Source: Burkholderiaceae bacterium
GTDB taxonomy: Bacteria; Pseudomonadota; Gammaproteobacteria; Burkholderiales; Burkholderiaceae_C
Assembly: GCA_019745555.1 (NCBI GenBank)
Contig: JAIESX010000001.1
Location: 248,001 to 312,000, forward strand
Length of the DNA stretch: 64,000 nt
Direction of reading: 5' to 3'
Below, one piece after another: positions 28,248 to 40,859 of the stretch. The notes beneath the pieces were generated by a model that did no database searches, had not been told where the DNA came from, and saw only the letters and a program-made list of their open reading frames with translations. Each line of letters begins with the position of its first letter. Positions within the stretch are counted from its first letter, which is position 1. The translations under genes were made by a program, and so were the position numbers.

Positions 28248-28376
28248 TCAGGCCATGAAGACGGCGATGAAGGCCAGCAGGAAGATCATCAGGCCGCCAA
28301 GGACGGGGATGACCACAGGTGCGGTGTGCACGATGTTCTCGATGGGGTCGGACGACTGCTGGGGCTCGTGAGACAT
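28248..28376 (-). CDS. 42-residue single-helix membrane peptide
   Basis: A short frame (ATG 28376, stop 28248) encodes a peptide with a polar start (MSHEPQQSSDPIENIVHTA) and one long hydrophobic helix (PVVIPVLGGLMIFLLAFIA) reaching the C-terminus, as in small inner-membrane subunits. AGGAA at good spacing precedes the ATG. It lies alone between pckG and the divergent AAA+ gene. The pattern D-P-I-x-N-I-V-H-T-A-P-V looks constrained, so I believe it is a real gene, but I know no function. Confidence 0.7.
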   Translation of the reverse strand: MSHEPQQSSDPIENIVHTAPVVIPVLGGLMIFLLAFIAVFMA

Positions 28377-28558
28377 GTGATTTCCTATGAGATCGGAATA
28401 ACTGCCCGGATTTTACATGGGCCAGGCAGGACAACTGCGCAGAGTGCCGTCCACAGGCCTGCGCGTCAAGCGCTATCCGCACGCCGTGCCGGGGCTTCCC
28501 AGCCCGGGGGCTCTGCGCTATCGTGAATGTGTCACGGGACCGCCATGGAGGACGTTGC

Positions 28559-30889
28559 ATGGTCAAGCGACAGTCGACAGGCCGGGCGAGCGCCCCGCTG
28601 CTGGTTTCGCCCGGTCTGCGGGAGGCGCCAGTGCTCGACCTCATGTGTTCGCATTTCGTGCTTACGCTGGTCAGCCGCATGGGCGGCACGTTCAGCGCGC
28701 GGCGAGACCTGCATGGCGTGATCGAACTCGTGGGGCGGCATCTGGTCTGGCCCCTGCCCGTGCTGGAGCGTCTGAGGGATTACCTGACGCGCCGCTGTGC
28801 CGGCAACGAGGCCTGGACCGGCCAGGAGGCCCTGGACATGGACGGCTTTCTGCTGCGCCATGGCGACTGGCGCGGTCCGTATGAGGAAAGCACTCTTTTC
28901 TACTACCTCGACGATTACGTCAAGCAGCAGCCGCGCGACCTGCCGCTGGTGCTGGGCGCCACCGCCGACTGGCTGCGACAGGCGCTGAAAAAGCAGTCCA
29001 CCCTGGTCGAGAAGAACATCGACGCGCTGGTCCATCTGCTGCAACTCAACCAGGCCGAACGTGCCCTGCTGCTCTATGGCACGCTGACGCGCTACCAGCG
29101 CGAGCTGCGCAGCCTGCTGGTGGAGTTCAAGGTCAGCAATGCCTCCGAAGCTTATGCGCTCATTGCGGAGGTCGCCGGGGTCCGGGCCGAGGAGGTCGGC
29201 GAAGCCTTGCGTACGGGGTCGCGGCTGGAGCGCATCGGTCTGGTCGACAACCTGATCTCGGAGCACAACATCACCGACCTGGCCGACCTGATGAAGGTCA
29301 GCGAGAAGCTGCCACCCGTGCTGATGCGCGAGTACCGAGACCAGGCCGAACTCATGGCGGTTTTCACCCGTCCGGCCAGCAAGAGCCGGCTCGCCCTGGA
29401 GGACTTCGCATTCGTCGCGGAGGAGGCGCAGCTGCTGAGCACGCTGTTGCGCCATGCCGTGGGCCGGCGCGAGATGGGCGTCAACGTGCTGCTCTACGGT
29501 CCACCGGGCACGGGCAAGACCGAACTGGCCAAGGTGGCCGCGCAGGCCGCAGGGCTGGAGCTGTTCGAGGTGGAGTATGCCGACCGCGACGGCAATTCTC
29601 TCAACGGTCGTGAGCGCTACCGCTCGCTGCAGATTGCCCAGGTGTTTCTCAAGGGCAGTGCCCAGGCGGTGCTGCTGTTCGACGAGGTGGAGGATGTGTT
29701 CCCGCCGATCTCCAGCGAGGCGGCCCAGCTGCTGGTGCGCGCGGAGAAGGCCGGGCCACAGCCCAGCAGCAGTGTCAGCGGCAAGGCCTGGGTCAACCAG
29801 ATCCTGGAGTCCAACCCTGTGCCTACGGTCTGGATCACCAACCGCATCGAACAGATCGATCCCGCCTTCCGGCGCCGCTTCGCCTACCACTTGGAGCTCA
29901 AGTCGCCACCCCCAGGCGCCCGCGAGGCGCTGGTGCGGCGCGCCCTGCAGAGCGTGGAGGTGTCACCGCCATTCGTGGAGCGGCTGGTCGCGCGCAAAAG
30001 CCTGACGCCGGCCCAGATCCATACGGCCGTGCGGTTCGCCGGCATGGTCTGCAGCGCAAACCCTGCTGTGCCTTCCCGGGAGGAAATGGAGGCCCTGATC
30101 GAGCGCCAGCTGCGCAATGCCGATCAGGCCCTGGGCGGAGGGCAGGACCGGGCGCGTCCGCGCGTCGCTGAGACGCACTACGATCTCGCGCTGCTCAACG
30201 TGGAGTGTCGCTTCGGTCTGGACCGCGTCGTGCAGGCCCTGCTCGCAAGGGGGCGCGGCAGCCTGTGTTTCCATGGTCCGCCCGGTAGCGGCAAGACGGC
30301 ACTGGCCGAATACCTTGCCGCCCAGATGGGCCGGCCCCTGATGATCCGCCAGGCCAGCAATCTGGTCAGCAAGTTCATCGGCGAGACCGAGGAGAACATG
30401 GCGGCCATGTTCGCCGAGGCCGAAGCCGAGCATGCGGTGCTGCTGCTCGACGAGGCCGACAGCTTTCTGCAGGACCGGCGTGGGGCCCAGCGGACCTACG
30501 AGGTCACCGAAGTCAACGAGATGCTGCAGGGCATGGAGCGGCACCAGGGCGTGTTCATCTGCACCACCAACCTCATGGACCGGATCGACCAGGCGGCCCT
30601 GCGCCGTTTCACCTTCAAGATCCGCTTCAAGCCGCTGAATGCGGACCAGCGACGCGCCATGTTCGTGGCCGAGGTGCTGGCAGGAGAGGCGCATCGGCTC
30701 CTGCCGGCCTTCGGACAAAGGCTGGACCAGCTCGACCAGCTCTGCCTGGGCGACTTTGCTGCGGTGCAGCGGCAGGCGGCCATTCTGGGCGAGGGCTTCG
30801 GCCCCGGCGAATTTCTCGACCAGCTGGAAGCTGAGCACCGCATCAAACCGGAGGTGCGCGAGCAGCGCGGCCTGGGTTTCCTGCAATAA
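28559..30889 (+). CDS. Tandem AAA+ ATPase with unique N-terminal domain, unknown function
   Basis: This 776-residue protein has an uncharacterised, mostly helical N-terminal domain (about 1-280) and two AAA+ modules. Module 1 has Walker A GPPGTGKT (314-321) and Walker B LLFDEVED (D375, E376); module 2 has Walker A GPPGSGKT (from 573) and Walker B LLLDEADS (D631, E632), followed by sensor-like CTTNLMDRID and arginine-rich ALRRFTFKI. Both sites look catalytic. Architecture recalls SpoVK/Cdc48-like remodellers, but the N-domain matches none that I recognise. GGAGG lies eight bases before the ATG at 28559. The next gene on the strand is a small charged protein 173 bp later. Confidence 0.85.
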   Translation: MVKRQSTGRASAPLLVSPGLREAPVLDLMCSHFVLTLVSRMGGTFSARRDLHGVIELVGRHLVWPLPVLERLRDYLTRRCAGNEAWTGQEALDMDGFLLRHGDWRGPYEESTLFYYLDDYVKQQPRDLPLVLGATADWLRQALKKQSTLVEKNIDALVHLLQLNQAERALLLYGTLTRYQRELRSLLVEFKVSNASEAYALIAEVAGVRAEEVGEALRTGSRLERIGLVDNLISEHNITDLADLMKVSEKLPPVLMREYRDQAELMAVFTRPASKSRLALEDFAFVAEEAQLLSTLLRHAVGRREMGVNVLLYGPPGTGKTELAKVAAQAAGLELFEVEYADRDGNSLNGRERYRSLQIAQVFLKGSAQAVLLFDEVEDVFPPISSEAAQLLVRAEKAGPQPSSSVSGKAWVNQILESNPVPTVWITNRIEQIDPAFRRRFAYHLELKSPPPGAREALVRRALQSVEVSPPFVERLVARKSLTPAQIHTAVRFAGMVCSANPAVPSREEMEALIERQLRNADQALGGGQDRARPRVAETHYDLALLNVECRFGLDRVVQALLARGRGSLCFHGPPGSGKTALAEYLAAQMGRPLMIRQASNLVSKFIGETEENMAAMFAEAEAEHAVLLLDEADSFLQDRRGAQRTYEVTEVNEMLQGMERHQGVFICTTNLMDRIDQAALRRFTFKIRFKPLNADQRRAMFVAEVLAGEAHRLLPAFGQRLDQLDQLCLGDFAAVQRQAAILGEGFGPGEFLDQLEAEHRIKPEVREQRGLGFLQ

Positions 30890-31062
30890 ACCCTTTGGAT
30901 TCAAGGCCTTAGCTGCGGCGAGGACGTTTGGCGCGTTGATTTTTATGTCCGGCTTGTCAACCGCCGGGCAGGCTGAGGCGTCATAAGCGCATGGCAAACG
31001 CCGGATGACCCGGCCGGGTCGCGGATCGCACCCGCAACCCAGGACCGCCCATGAGGACAGCT

Positions 31063-31365
31063 ATGACGACCGTACGCAAGGACATCATCAAGGTGCCGGA
31101 GAAAGGCACCTACAAGTGGCAGCTCTTCAAGCAGTGGACCGACGAGTTCCGCGACACCCAGGCCGACCATGTGGCCTACATTGCCCTGCATCTGGCCGGT
31201 GTGCTCGAGCCTTGCCGCGCCAAGTTCGACAAGCTCATGCAGCACCACCGCCAGCAGCTGCGCGACAGCTCCAAGGTCCAGCGCCACAGCCGCGCGATTG
31301 AGCGCCTGCAGAACACCATGTCTGCTGCTGCCATGTCCTACGAGAGCAGCTTCCGCCGCCACTGA
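31063..31365 (+). CDS. Small, basic helical protein of unknown function
   Basis: Not recognised. This 100-residue protein is charged and predicted mostly helical (MTTVRKDIIKVPEKGTYKWQ at the start; HRQQLRDSSKVQRHSRAIERLQ near the end), with one cysteine and several His/Arg residues at the C-terminus. No signal peptide or membrane helix. GAGGA lies five bases before the ATG at 31063, supporting this start over the ATG at 31051. It converges with recQ, with 32 bp between the stop codons. Confidence 0.6.
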   Translation: MTTVRKDIIKVPEKGTYKWQLFKQWTDEFRDTQADHVAYIALHLAGVLEPCRAKFDKLMQHHRQQLRDSSKVQRHSRAIERLQNTMSAAAMSYESSFRRH

Positions 31366-31397
31366 GCTGCGGTCCGTGGTGCCCGTCGGGCGCCGCT

Positions 31398-33257
<1,860 letters not shown>

Positions 33258-33293
33258 GGGTCCGGAGCTCCGGTCAGGCGAGGCGATGCGTGC

Positions 33294-33689
33294 TCACATC
33301 TGTTCCCAGGGCAGACCGTCGTGGCGCCAGCCGTTGAGCGTGGAGCGGCGGAACTGGTCGTCCAGATCGCCTTCGAAGCCGTGCAGCACATTGATGAGCT
33401 GGGTGTAGCCGGCGGCCTCCAGCGCCTTGCCGGCGTCGAGTGTGCGCTTGCCACTGCGGCAGAGCAAAACCACTGGACGGTCCTTCTGGCCACCGCTTTC
33501 ACGATCGACCGCGGCGACGAAGCCGGCCGGGTCGGGCGTCAGGTCCGGGTACTCGTACCAGGGGATGTTGATCACGCCGGGCGGGCGTCCGACGTAAAGC
33601 GATTCGATCTCCATGCGCACGTCGACGAAAAGCGCATCCGGCGTCTGTTGCAGGAATTCCCAGGTGTCCCGGGGCAGCAGGTGTTTCAT
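33294..33689 (-). CDS. Rhodanese-like sulfurtransferase
   Basis: This 131-residue single-domain rhodanese has the catalytic loop [11 protein letters not shown] with the persulfide-forming cysteine, and FVDVRMEIE and [10 protein letters not shown] from the fold. It may carry sulfane sulfur in the cytosol, but the acceptor is unknown. It is divergent from metH part 1. A GACAAT hexamer (minus strand) ends seven bases before the ATG with no Shine-Dalgarno, suggesting a leaderless transcript. Confidence 0.9.
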   Translation of the reverse strand: MKHLLPRDTWEFLQQTPDALFVDVRMEIESLYVGRPPGVINIPWYEYPDLTPDPAGFVAAVDRESGGQKDRPVVLLCRSGKRTLDAGKALEAAGYTQLINVLHGFEGDLDDQFRRSTLNGWRHDGLPWEQM

Positions 33690-33756
33690 GCCCGCTATTG
33701 TCCCGGGTTTTGGCGGCGATCCCTTGCTGCCCGGCCGGCTTTCTACAATGGAGGGC

Positions 33757-34806
33757 ATGAAGCCGCTGAACTACACCCGCGCCCAGGCCCTGCCGGGCAT
33801 CCTGGCCCGCCGCATCGCCATCCTCGACGGGGCCATGGGCACCATGATCCAGCGCTTCAAGCTGGGCGAGGCCCAGTATCGCGGCGAGCGTTTCAAGGAC
33901 TTCCACAAGGACGTCAAGGGCAACAACGAGCTGCTGTCCCTGACGCGCCCCGACGTCATCCGCGACATCCACGAGGGCTACCTGGCCGCAGGTGCGGACC
34001 TGATCGAGACCAACACCTTCGGCGCCACCACCGTGGCCCAGGCCGACTACGAGATGGCGCACCTGGCGCGCGAGATGAACCTGGCCTCGGCCCGGCTGGC
34101 CCGCGCGGCCTGCGACAAGTACAGCACGCCCGAACACCCGCGCTTCGTGGCCGGCGCTCTGGGCCCGACGCCCAAGACGGCCAGCATCAGCCCCGACGTG
34201 AACGATCCTGGCGCGCGCAACACCAGCTTTGAAGAGCTGCGGATGGCCTACTATGAGCAGGTCGAGGCCCTGGTCGAAGGCGGGGCCGACGTGCTGCTGG
34301 TCGAGACCATCTTCGACACCCTCAACGCCAAGGCCGCGCTGTTCGCCATCGACGAGTATTTCGAGGCCTCGGGCGAGTGCCTGCCCATCCTGATCAGCGG
34401 CACCGTGACCGACGCCTCGGGCCGCATCCTCAGCGGCCAGACCGTCACGGCCTTCTGGCACAGCGTGCGCCACGCGCGCCCGCTGGCCGTGGGCCTGAAC
34501 TGCGCGCTCGGTGCGGCGCTGATGCGCCCCTACATCCAGGAACTGGCGCGTGTGGCGCCTGACACCTACATCAGCTGCTACCCGAATGCCGGCCTGCCCA
34601 ATCCCATGAGCGAGACCGGCTTCGACGAAACCCCGGACGTGACCAGCCGTCTGCTGCGCGAGTTTGCGGCCGAGGGCCTGGTCAACATCGTCGGCGGCTG
34701 CTGTGGTACCACCCCGGAGCATATCGGCGCCATCCACCAGGCGGTGGCGCCCCTGCCCACGCGCGTGCTGGGCAGCGCCGGGCCGTTCTACCGGGAAGCG
34801 GCCTGA
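33757..34806 (+). CDS. metH: Methionine synthase part 1: homocysteine S-methyltransferase domain
   Basis: This 349-residue protein corresponds to the N-terminal homocysteine-binding (beta/alpha)8 barrel of Met[34 protein letters not shown], and the zinc cysteines C249 (GLNCALG), C315 and C316 (GGCCGTTP). The pterin-, cobalamin- and AdoMet-binding domains are in a separate gene at 38,036-40,756, so methionine synthase is split. TACAAT ends seven bases before the ATG at 33757; an ATG at 33748 is an alternative. The rhodanese gene is divergent. Confidence 0.94.
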   Translation: MKPLNYTRAQALPGILARRIAILDGAMGTMIQRFKLGEAQYRGERFKDFHKDVKGNNELLSLTRPDVIRDIHEGYLAAGADLIETNTFGATTVAQADYEMAHLAREMNLASARLARAACDKYSTPEHPRFVAGALGPTPKTASISPDVNDPGARNTSFEELRMAYYEQVEALVEGGADVLLVETIFDTLNAKAALFAIDEYFEASGECLPILISGTVTDASGRILSGQTVTAFWHSVRHARPLAVGLNCALGAALMRPYIQELARVAPDTYISCYPNAGLPNPMSETGFDETPDVTSRLLREFAAEGLVNIVGGCCGTTPEHIGAIHQAVAPLPTRVLGSAGPFYREAA

Positions 34807-34856
34807 CCCCACGCCAGCGGGGGAATAGCGGGCGGCCCCACAATCGGGCTTCCCAT

Positions 34857-34986
34857 CAAGGGGAGTAGTCAAGCGATCCTTCCGGCGGCCAGCCGGGCCG
34901 GGTCGACGGAGTCTCCGTCAATACGCCGCCTTACCGCGGTCGGAACTCCGGTCCGGGCACCAGGCCCGGGTCTGGCAAGACCTTGC
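34857..34986 (+). promoter_or_regulatory. yybP-ykoY manganese riboswitch
   Basis: The leader of the terC gene contains AAGGGGAGTAG at the 5' end and GGCAAGACCTT at the 3' end, the conserved loop elements of the yybP-ykoY (Mn2+-sensing) class, with several GC-rich hairpins between them (for example GGACGGAGTCTCCGTC). Placement directly before a TerC-family exporter gene is the classic context for this riboswitch. Confidence 0.88.
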
Positions 34987-35019
34987 GGGTGTTGTTCAAC
35001 ACTGCAAGCGAGGTCTCTC

Positions 35020-35991
35020 ATGCAAAGCATTGCGCCACTGTGGCTGTGGATCGTTTTTGTCGCCTTCGTTCTGGCGGCGCTCTTCGTCGACTTCGTCGTC
35101 CTGCGCAAGCAGGGTGCCCATGAAGTCGGGGTCAAGGAAGCTTTCAACTGGTCCATGATCTGGGTCGGACTGAGCTTCCTCTTCAACGGACTGCTCTGGT
35201 GGGCGGTCTATGAAACTTCGGGATCACGCGAGCTCGCGCACGAGAAGTCGCTCGAGTTCCTGACCGGTTACCTGATCGAGAAGAGCCTGGCGGTCGACAA
35301 CATCTTTGTCTTCCTGATGATCTTCACCTACTTCGCGGTGCCGCCGGCCTACCAGAAGCGGGTATTGATGATCGGCATCATCGGCGCCATCGTGCTGCGC
35401 ACGGTGATGATCCTGGTCGGCAGCTGGCTGCTGACGCAGTTCCACTGGATTCTTTATGTCTTCGGCGGCTTCCTCGTGCTCACCGGCCTCAAGATGTGGT
35501 GGGCTGCGGGCAAGGAAGGCAGTCTGGACGACAACCCCGCGCTCAAGCTGCTGCGCCGCGTGATGCCGGTGAGCCGCAGCTTCGACGGCGAGAAGTTCTG
35601 GACCATCGAGAACGGCAAGCGCATCGCCACGCCGCTGCTCATGGTGGTGGCCCTGGTGGGCCTGACCGACGTGATCTTCGCGGTCGACTCCATCCCGGCC
35701 ATCTTCGCGATCACGCAGGATCCCTTCATCGTGCTCACGAGCAATGTGTTCGCCATCCTGGGCCTGCGCGCCATGTTCTTCCTGCTGCAGGCCGTGGCCA
35801 GCCGCTTCCACCTGCTCAACTACGGCCTGGCCGTGATCCTGGTCTTCATCGGCACCAAGATGATGCTGATCGATGTCTTCAAGATCCCGGTGGCTGTTTC
35901 GCTGGCGGTCGTGGTGGGCATCCTGGCTGTGACCATGTTCCTCAGCGTACGCAGCTCGTCCAGGCAGCCGTCGGGCAAGCGGGTAAGCTAA
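35020..35991 (+). CDS. alx: TerC/Alx family membrane protein, probable manganese exporter
   Basis: This 323-residue protein has about nine membrane helices and TerC signatures: FLTGYLIEKSLAVDNIFVFLMIF and ALVGLTDVIFAVDSIPAIFAIT, with acidic residues inside helices suited to metal transport. Alx-type members are linked to Mn2+ export and alkaline pH. GAGG lies upstream of the ATG and a yybP-ykoY riboswitch precedes it, so Mn2+ should raise expression. The RlmN-like gene follows 37 bp later on the same strand. Confidence 0.92.
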   Translation: MQSIAPLWLWIVFVAFVLAALFVDFVVLRKQGAHEVGVKEAFNWSMIWVGLSFLFNGLLWWAVYETSGSRELAHEKSLEFLTGYLIEKSLAVDNIFVFLMIFTYFAVPPAYQKRVLMIGIIGAIVLRTVMILVGSWLLTQFHWILYVFGGFLVLTGLKMWWAAGKEGSLDDNPALKLLRRVMPVSRSFDGEKFWTIENGKRIATPLLMVVALVGLTDVIFAVDSIPAIFAITQDPFIVLTSNVFAILGLRAMFFLLQAVASRFHLLNYGLAVILVFIGTKMMLIDVFKIPVAVSLAVVVGILAVTMFLSVRSSSRQPSGKRVS

Positions 35992-36028
35992 GGGTCTGGG
36001 GTTCGCCATCGGGCCCCTTGAACCCGCC

Positions 36029-37066
36029 ATGCAGATCGAAACCCTGCGCCGGCGCCTGCGGGCGCTGGGCGCCAACCCCCGTCACGAGCACCGTGTGCTG
36101 CGCCTGTGGTCGCAGGCGCTGCCGCAGGACCACGGCAGCCGGCCGATCGAGAACTTTCTGCCGGCCACGCTGCGCGCAGCCTTGCCCGACATCGCGCATG
36201 AGCTGGCGGAGCTGGCCCGCACCCATTCCGAGCACCCGGGCGAAGACGGCTCGCTGCGCCGTGTGGTTGCGCTCGCCGACGGCCAGCTGGTTGAAAGCGT
36301 ACACATGCCGCCAGGCCGTACGCCCGCCTTGTGCGTGTCCACCCAGGTCGGTTGTGCCGTGGGCTGCACTTTCTGCATGACGGGTACCACAGGGCTGATT
36401 CGCCAGATCGAGAGCGCCGAGATCGTGGCCCAGGTCGCGCTGGCCCGCGCCAGCCGACCGGTGCGACGCGTGGTCTTCATGGGCATGGGCGAGCCGGCGC
36501 ACAACCTGGACAATGTGCTCGAAGCCATCGACCTGCTGGGCACGGCCGGCGACATCGGCCACAAGAACCTGGTGTTCTCCACTGTCGGTGACCCGCGCGT
36601 GTTCGCGGCCCTGCCGCAAGGGCGGGTGAAGCCGGCGCTCGCGCTGTCCCTGCACACCACGCGGGCCGAGCTGCGCGCGCAGCTGCTGCCGCGCGCGCCG
36701 CGCCTCACGCCGGAGGAGCTGGTGGAGGCCGGGGAACAGTACGCGCGGCTCAGTGGCTATCCGATCCAGTACCAGTGGGCCCTGCTGGCGGGTATCAACG
36801 ACAGCGCCGAGGAGGTCGAGGGGCTGGTGCGTCTCCTGCACGGCAAGTACGCCATTCTCAACCTCATCCCTTACAACGCCGTCGACGGCCTGCCCTACCA
36901 GCGACCGACGCGCGAGGCCGCTGCCGAGATGGCGCGCCAGCTCCATCGCCGAGGCATTCTCACCAAGCTGCGCCAGTCCGCGGGGCAGGATGTGGATGGC
37001 GGCTGCGGCCAGTTGCGCGCGCGGGCCGTGAGCACCCGGCGCACGATTGCGCTGCACGCGAGATAA
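36029..37066 (+). CDS. RlmN/Cfr-like radical SAM RNA methyltransferase
   Basis: This 345-residue enzyme has the radical-SAM cysteines C109, C113, C116 (GCAVGCTFC), the RlmN/Cfr accessory cysteine C102 in LCVSTQVG and the C-terminal catalytic cysteine C326 in DGGCGQL, plus MGMGEPAHNLDNVL. All residues needed for C-methylation of an adenine in RNA are present. It is shorter than canonical RlmN (about 380), has a divergent N-terminal domain, and sits next to terC instead of the usual RlmN neighbours. I infer a paralogue whose target may be A2503 of 23S rRNA, a tRNA, or another RNA. Confidence 0.87.
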   Translation: MQIETLRRRLRALGANPRHEHRVLRLWSQALPQDHGSRPIENFLPATLRAALPDIAHELAELARTHSEHPGEDGSLRRVVALADGQLVESVHMPPGRTPALCVSTQVGCAVGCTFCMTGTTGLIRQIESAEIVAQVALARASRPVRRVVFMGMGEPAHNLDNVLEAIDLLGTAGDIGHKNLVFSTVGDPRVFAALPQGRVKPALALSLHTTRAELRAQLLPRAPRLTPEELVEAGEQYARLSGYPIQYQWALLAGINDSAEEVEGLVRLLHGKYAILNLIPYNAVDGLPYQRPTREAAAEMARQLHRRGILTKLRQSAGQDVDGGCGQLRARAVSTRRTIALHAR

Positions 37067-37207
37067 GTCCTGGCTGATGTACCGCTCGTGCGGTGGTGCA
37101 TGCACAACACTTTTCGTCGAAACGCCCCTTCGGGTTTGGAGGGCTTGCATTGCGCGTGGAAGAATCGCGCTGACTTTTTCGATTGATGTCAGCCAGGGAG
37201 GAAATCC

Positions 37208-37825
37208 ATGAAGAAGAGTTTGATCGGGCTGGCGCTCGCCTGCGCAGCCTTGGGCGCCAGTGCGGACGCGCCGCGCGTGCGTCTGTTTGCCAGCGCGGGT
37301 TACGGTTTCGGCGGCGATCCGCTGATGGAAGGCACCTGGGTCGACGGCAACGGACAGCAGACCGGGACCTGGGACCTCAAGGCCGGCAAGGGCACCGCGC
37401 TGGCGCTGGGCGCCGATCTGCGGGTGACGGACCGCTTCTCCCTTCAGGCCAGTATGGGCTATCAGCGCGAAAGCGTTGACGGGGCTGGGTCCAACTTCGC
37501 GTTTTCGCGTGTCCCGGTCGAGCTTCTTGGTTTCTACTCGCTGACTGATCGTCTGCGGCTGGGGTTGGGCGTGCGCAAGACACAGAGCGCCAAGATCCAG
37601 GGTGGCGGCACCTACGATTACATCAACGAACCCTACGAGGCCTCGGGGGGCGCCGTCATCGAGGGGCAGTATCTTTTCGGGACACCTTCCAGAACCGAGC
37701 GTGCGCCCATGTTCGGCATGTACCTGCGCTTCGTCAACGAGACTTACAAGGCACGCAGGACAGCCTGGGACGCAAAGGAGCGTAGCGGAGATCACCTGGC
37801 CTTTGGCCTGCTGTTCTATTACTGA
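37208..37825 (+). CDS. Putative outer-membrane beta-barrel protein
   Basis: This 205-residue protein has a signal peptide (MKKSLIGLALACAALGASADA), alternating amphipathic strands (VRLFASAGYGFGG, FSLQASMGYQRESV, LRLGLGVRKTQS) and the C-terminal aromatic end typical of outer-membrane barrels (HLAFGLLFYY). It should form a small barrel of about eight strands. GGAGG lies just before the ATG. I cannot assign a substrate. It is followed by a 210-bp non-coding leader with an SAH riboswitch before metH part 2. Confidence 0.78.
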   Translation: MKKSLIGLALACAALGASADAPRVRLFASAGYGFGGDPLMEGTWVDGNGQQTGTWDLKAGKGTALALGADLRVTDRFSLQASMGYQRESVDGAGSNFAFSRVPVELLGFYSLTDRLRLGLGVRKTQSAKIQGGGTYDYINEPYEASGGAVIEGQYLFGTPSRTERAPMFGMYLRFVNETYKARRTAWDAKERSGDHLAFGLLFYY

Positions 37826-37946
37826 AGGCCGGCACGCCGCGGCTCGCGGTGTGTTTCCCTTCGGAGGTCCTGGGCCTGTGGGCGCGGGACGCTCATTCAG
37901 TACCCACGCTGCCCCGTTCGTGGCCAGCGCGTAAAATCATGGCTCT

Positions 37947-38035
37947 TCCAAGGAGCGTTGCAGCAGCACCCCGGTGTTGTCAGGCTTGGATGACCCAACG
38001 ACGCTCACCTGCTTTTGTTTTCTCAGGTGAGCCGC
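37947..38035 (+). promoter_or_regulatory. SAH riboswitch with Shine-Dalgarno-sequestering switch
   Basis: The aptamer shows the SAH-riboswitch pattern: P1 TCCAAG/CTTGGA (37947-37952 with 37985-37990), conserved AGGAGCGTTGC, hairpin CAGCACC/GGTGTTG (37964-37979) and a pseudoknot GAGCGT with ACGCTC (37953-37958 with 38001-38006). The bases GCTCACCTG (38003-38011) can alternatively pair perfectly with CAGGTGAGC (38024-38032), which contains the metH ribosome-binding site. SAH binding should capture ACGCTC and so free the site: an ON switch for translation. Confidence 0.9.
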
Positions 38036-40756
<2,721 letters not shown>

Positions 40757-40859
40757 GCGCGCGGCGGTCACCCGCTTTACGCAGTTTTACAAGCCAGAGG
40801 CCCGCCCAGCCGCGGGTGCTGTCTACCATCTGAACTCGAACGCGTTAGGGAAAGAGCCG

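Noticed and set aside
30890-31062. Possible small RNA or promoter region between the AAA+ gene and the 100-residue protein
   Set aside because: No convincing promoter or terminator could be read; only a ribosome-binding site for the downstream gene is clear.
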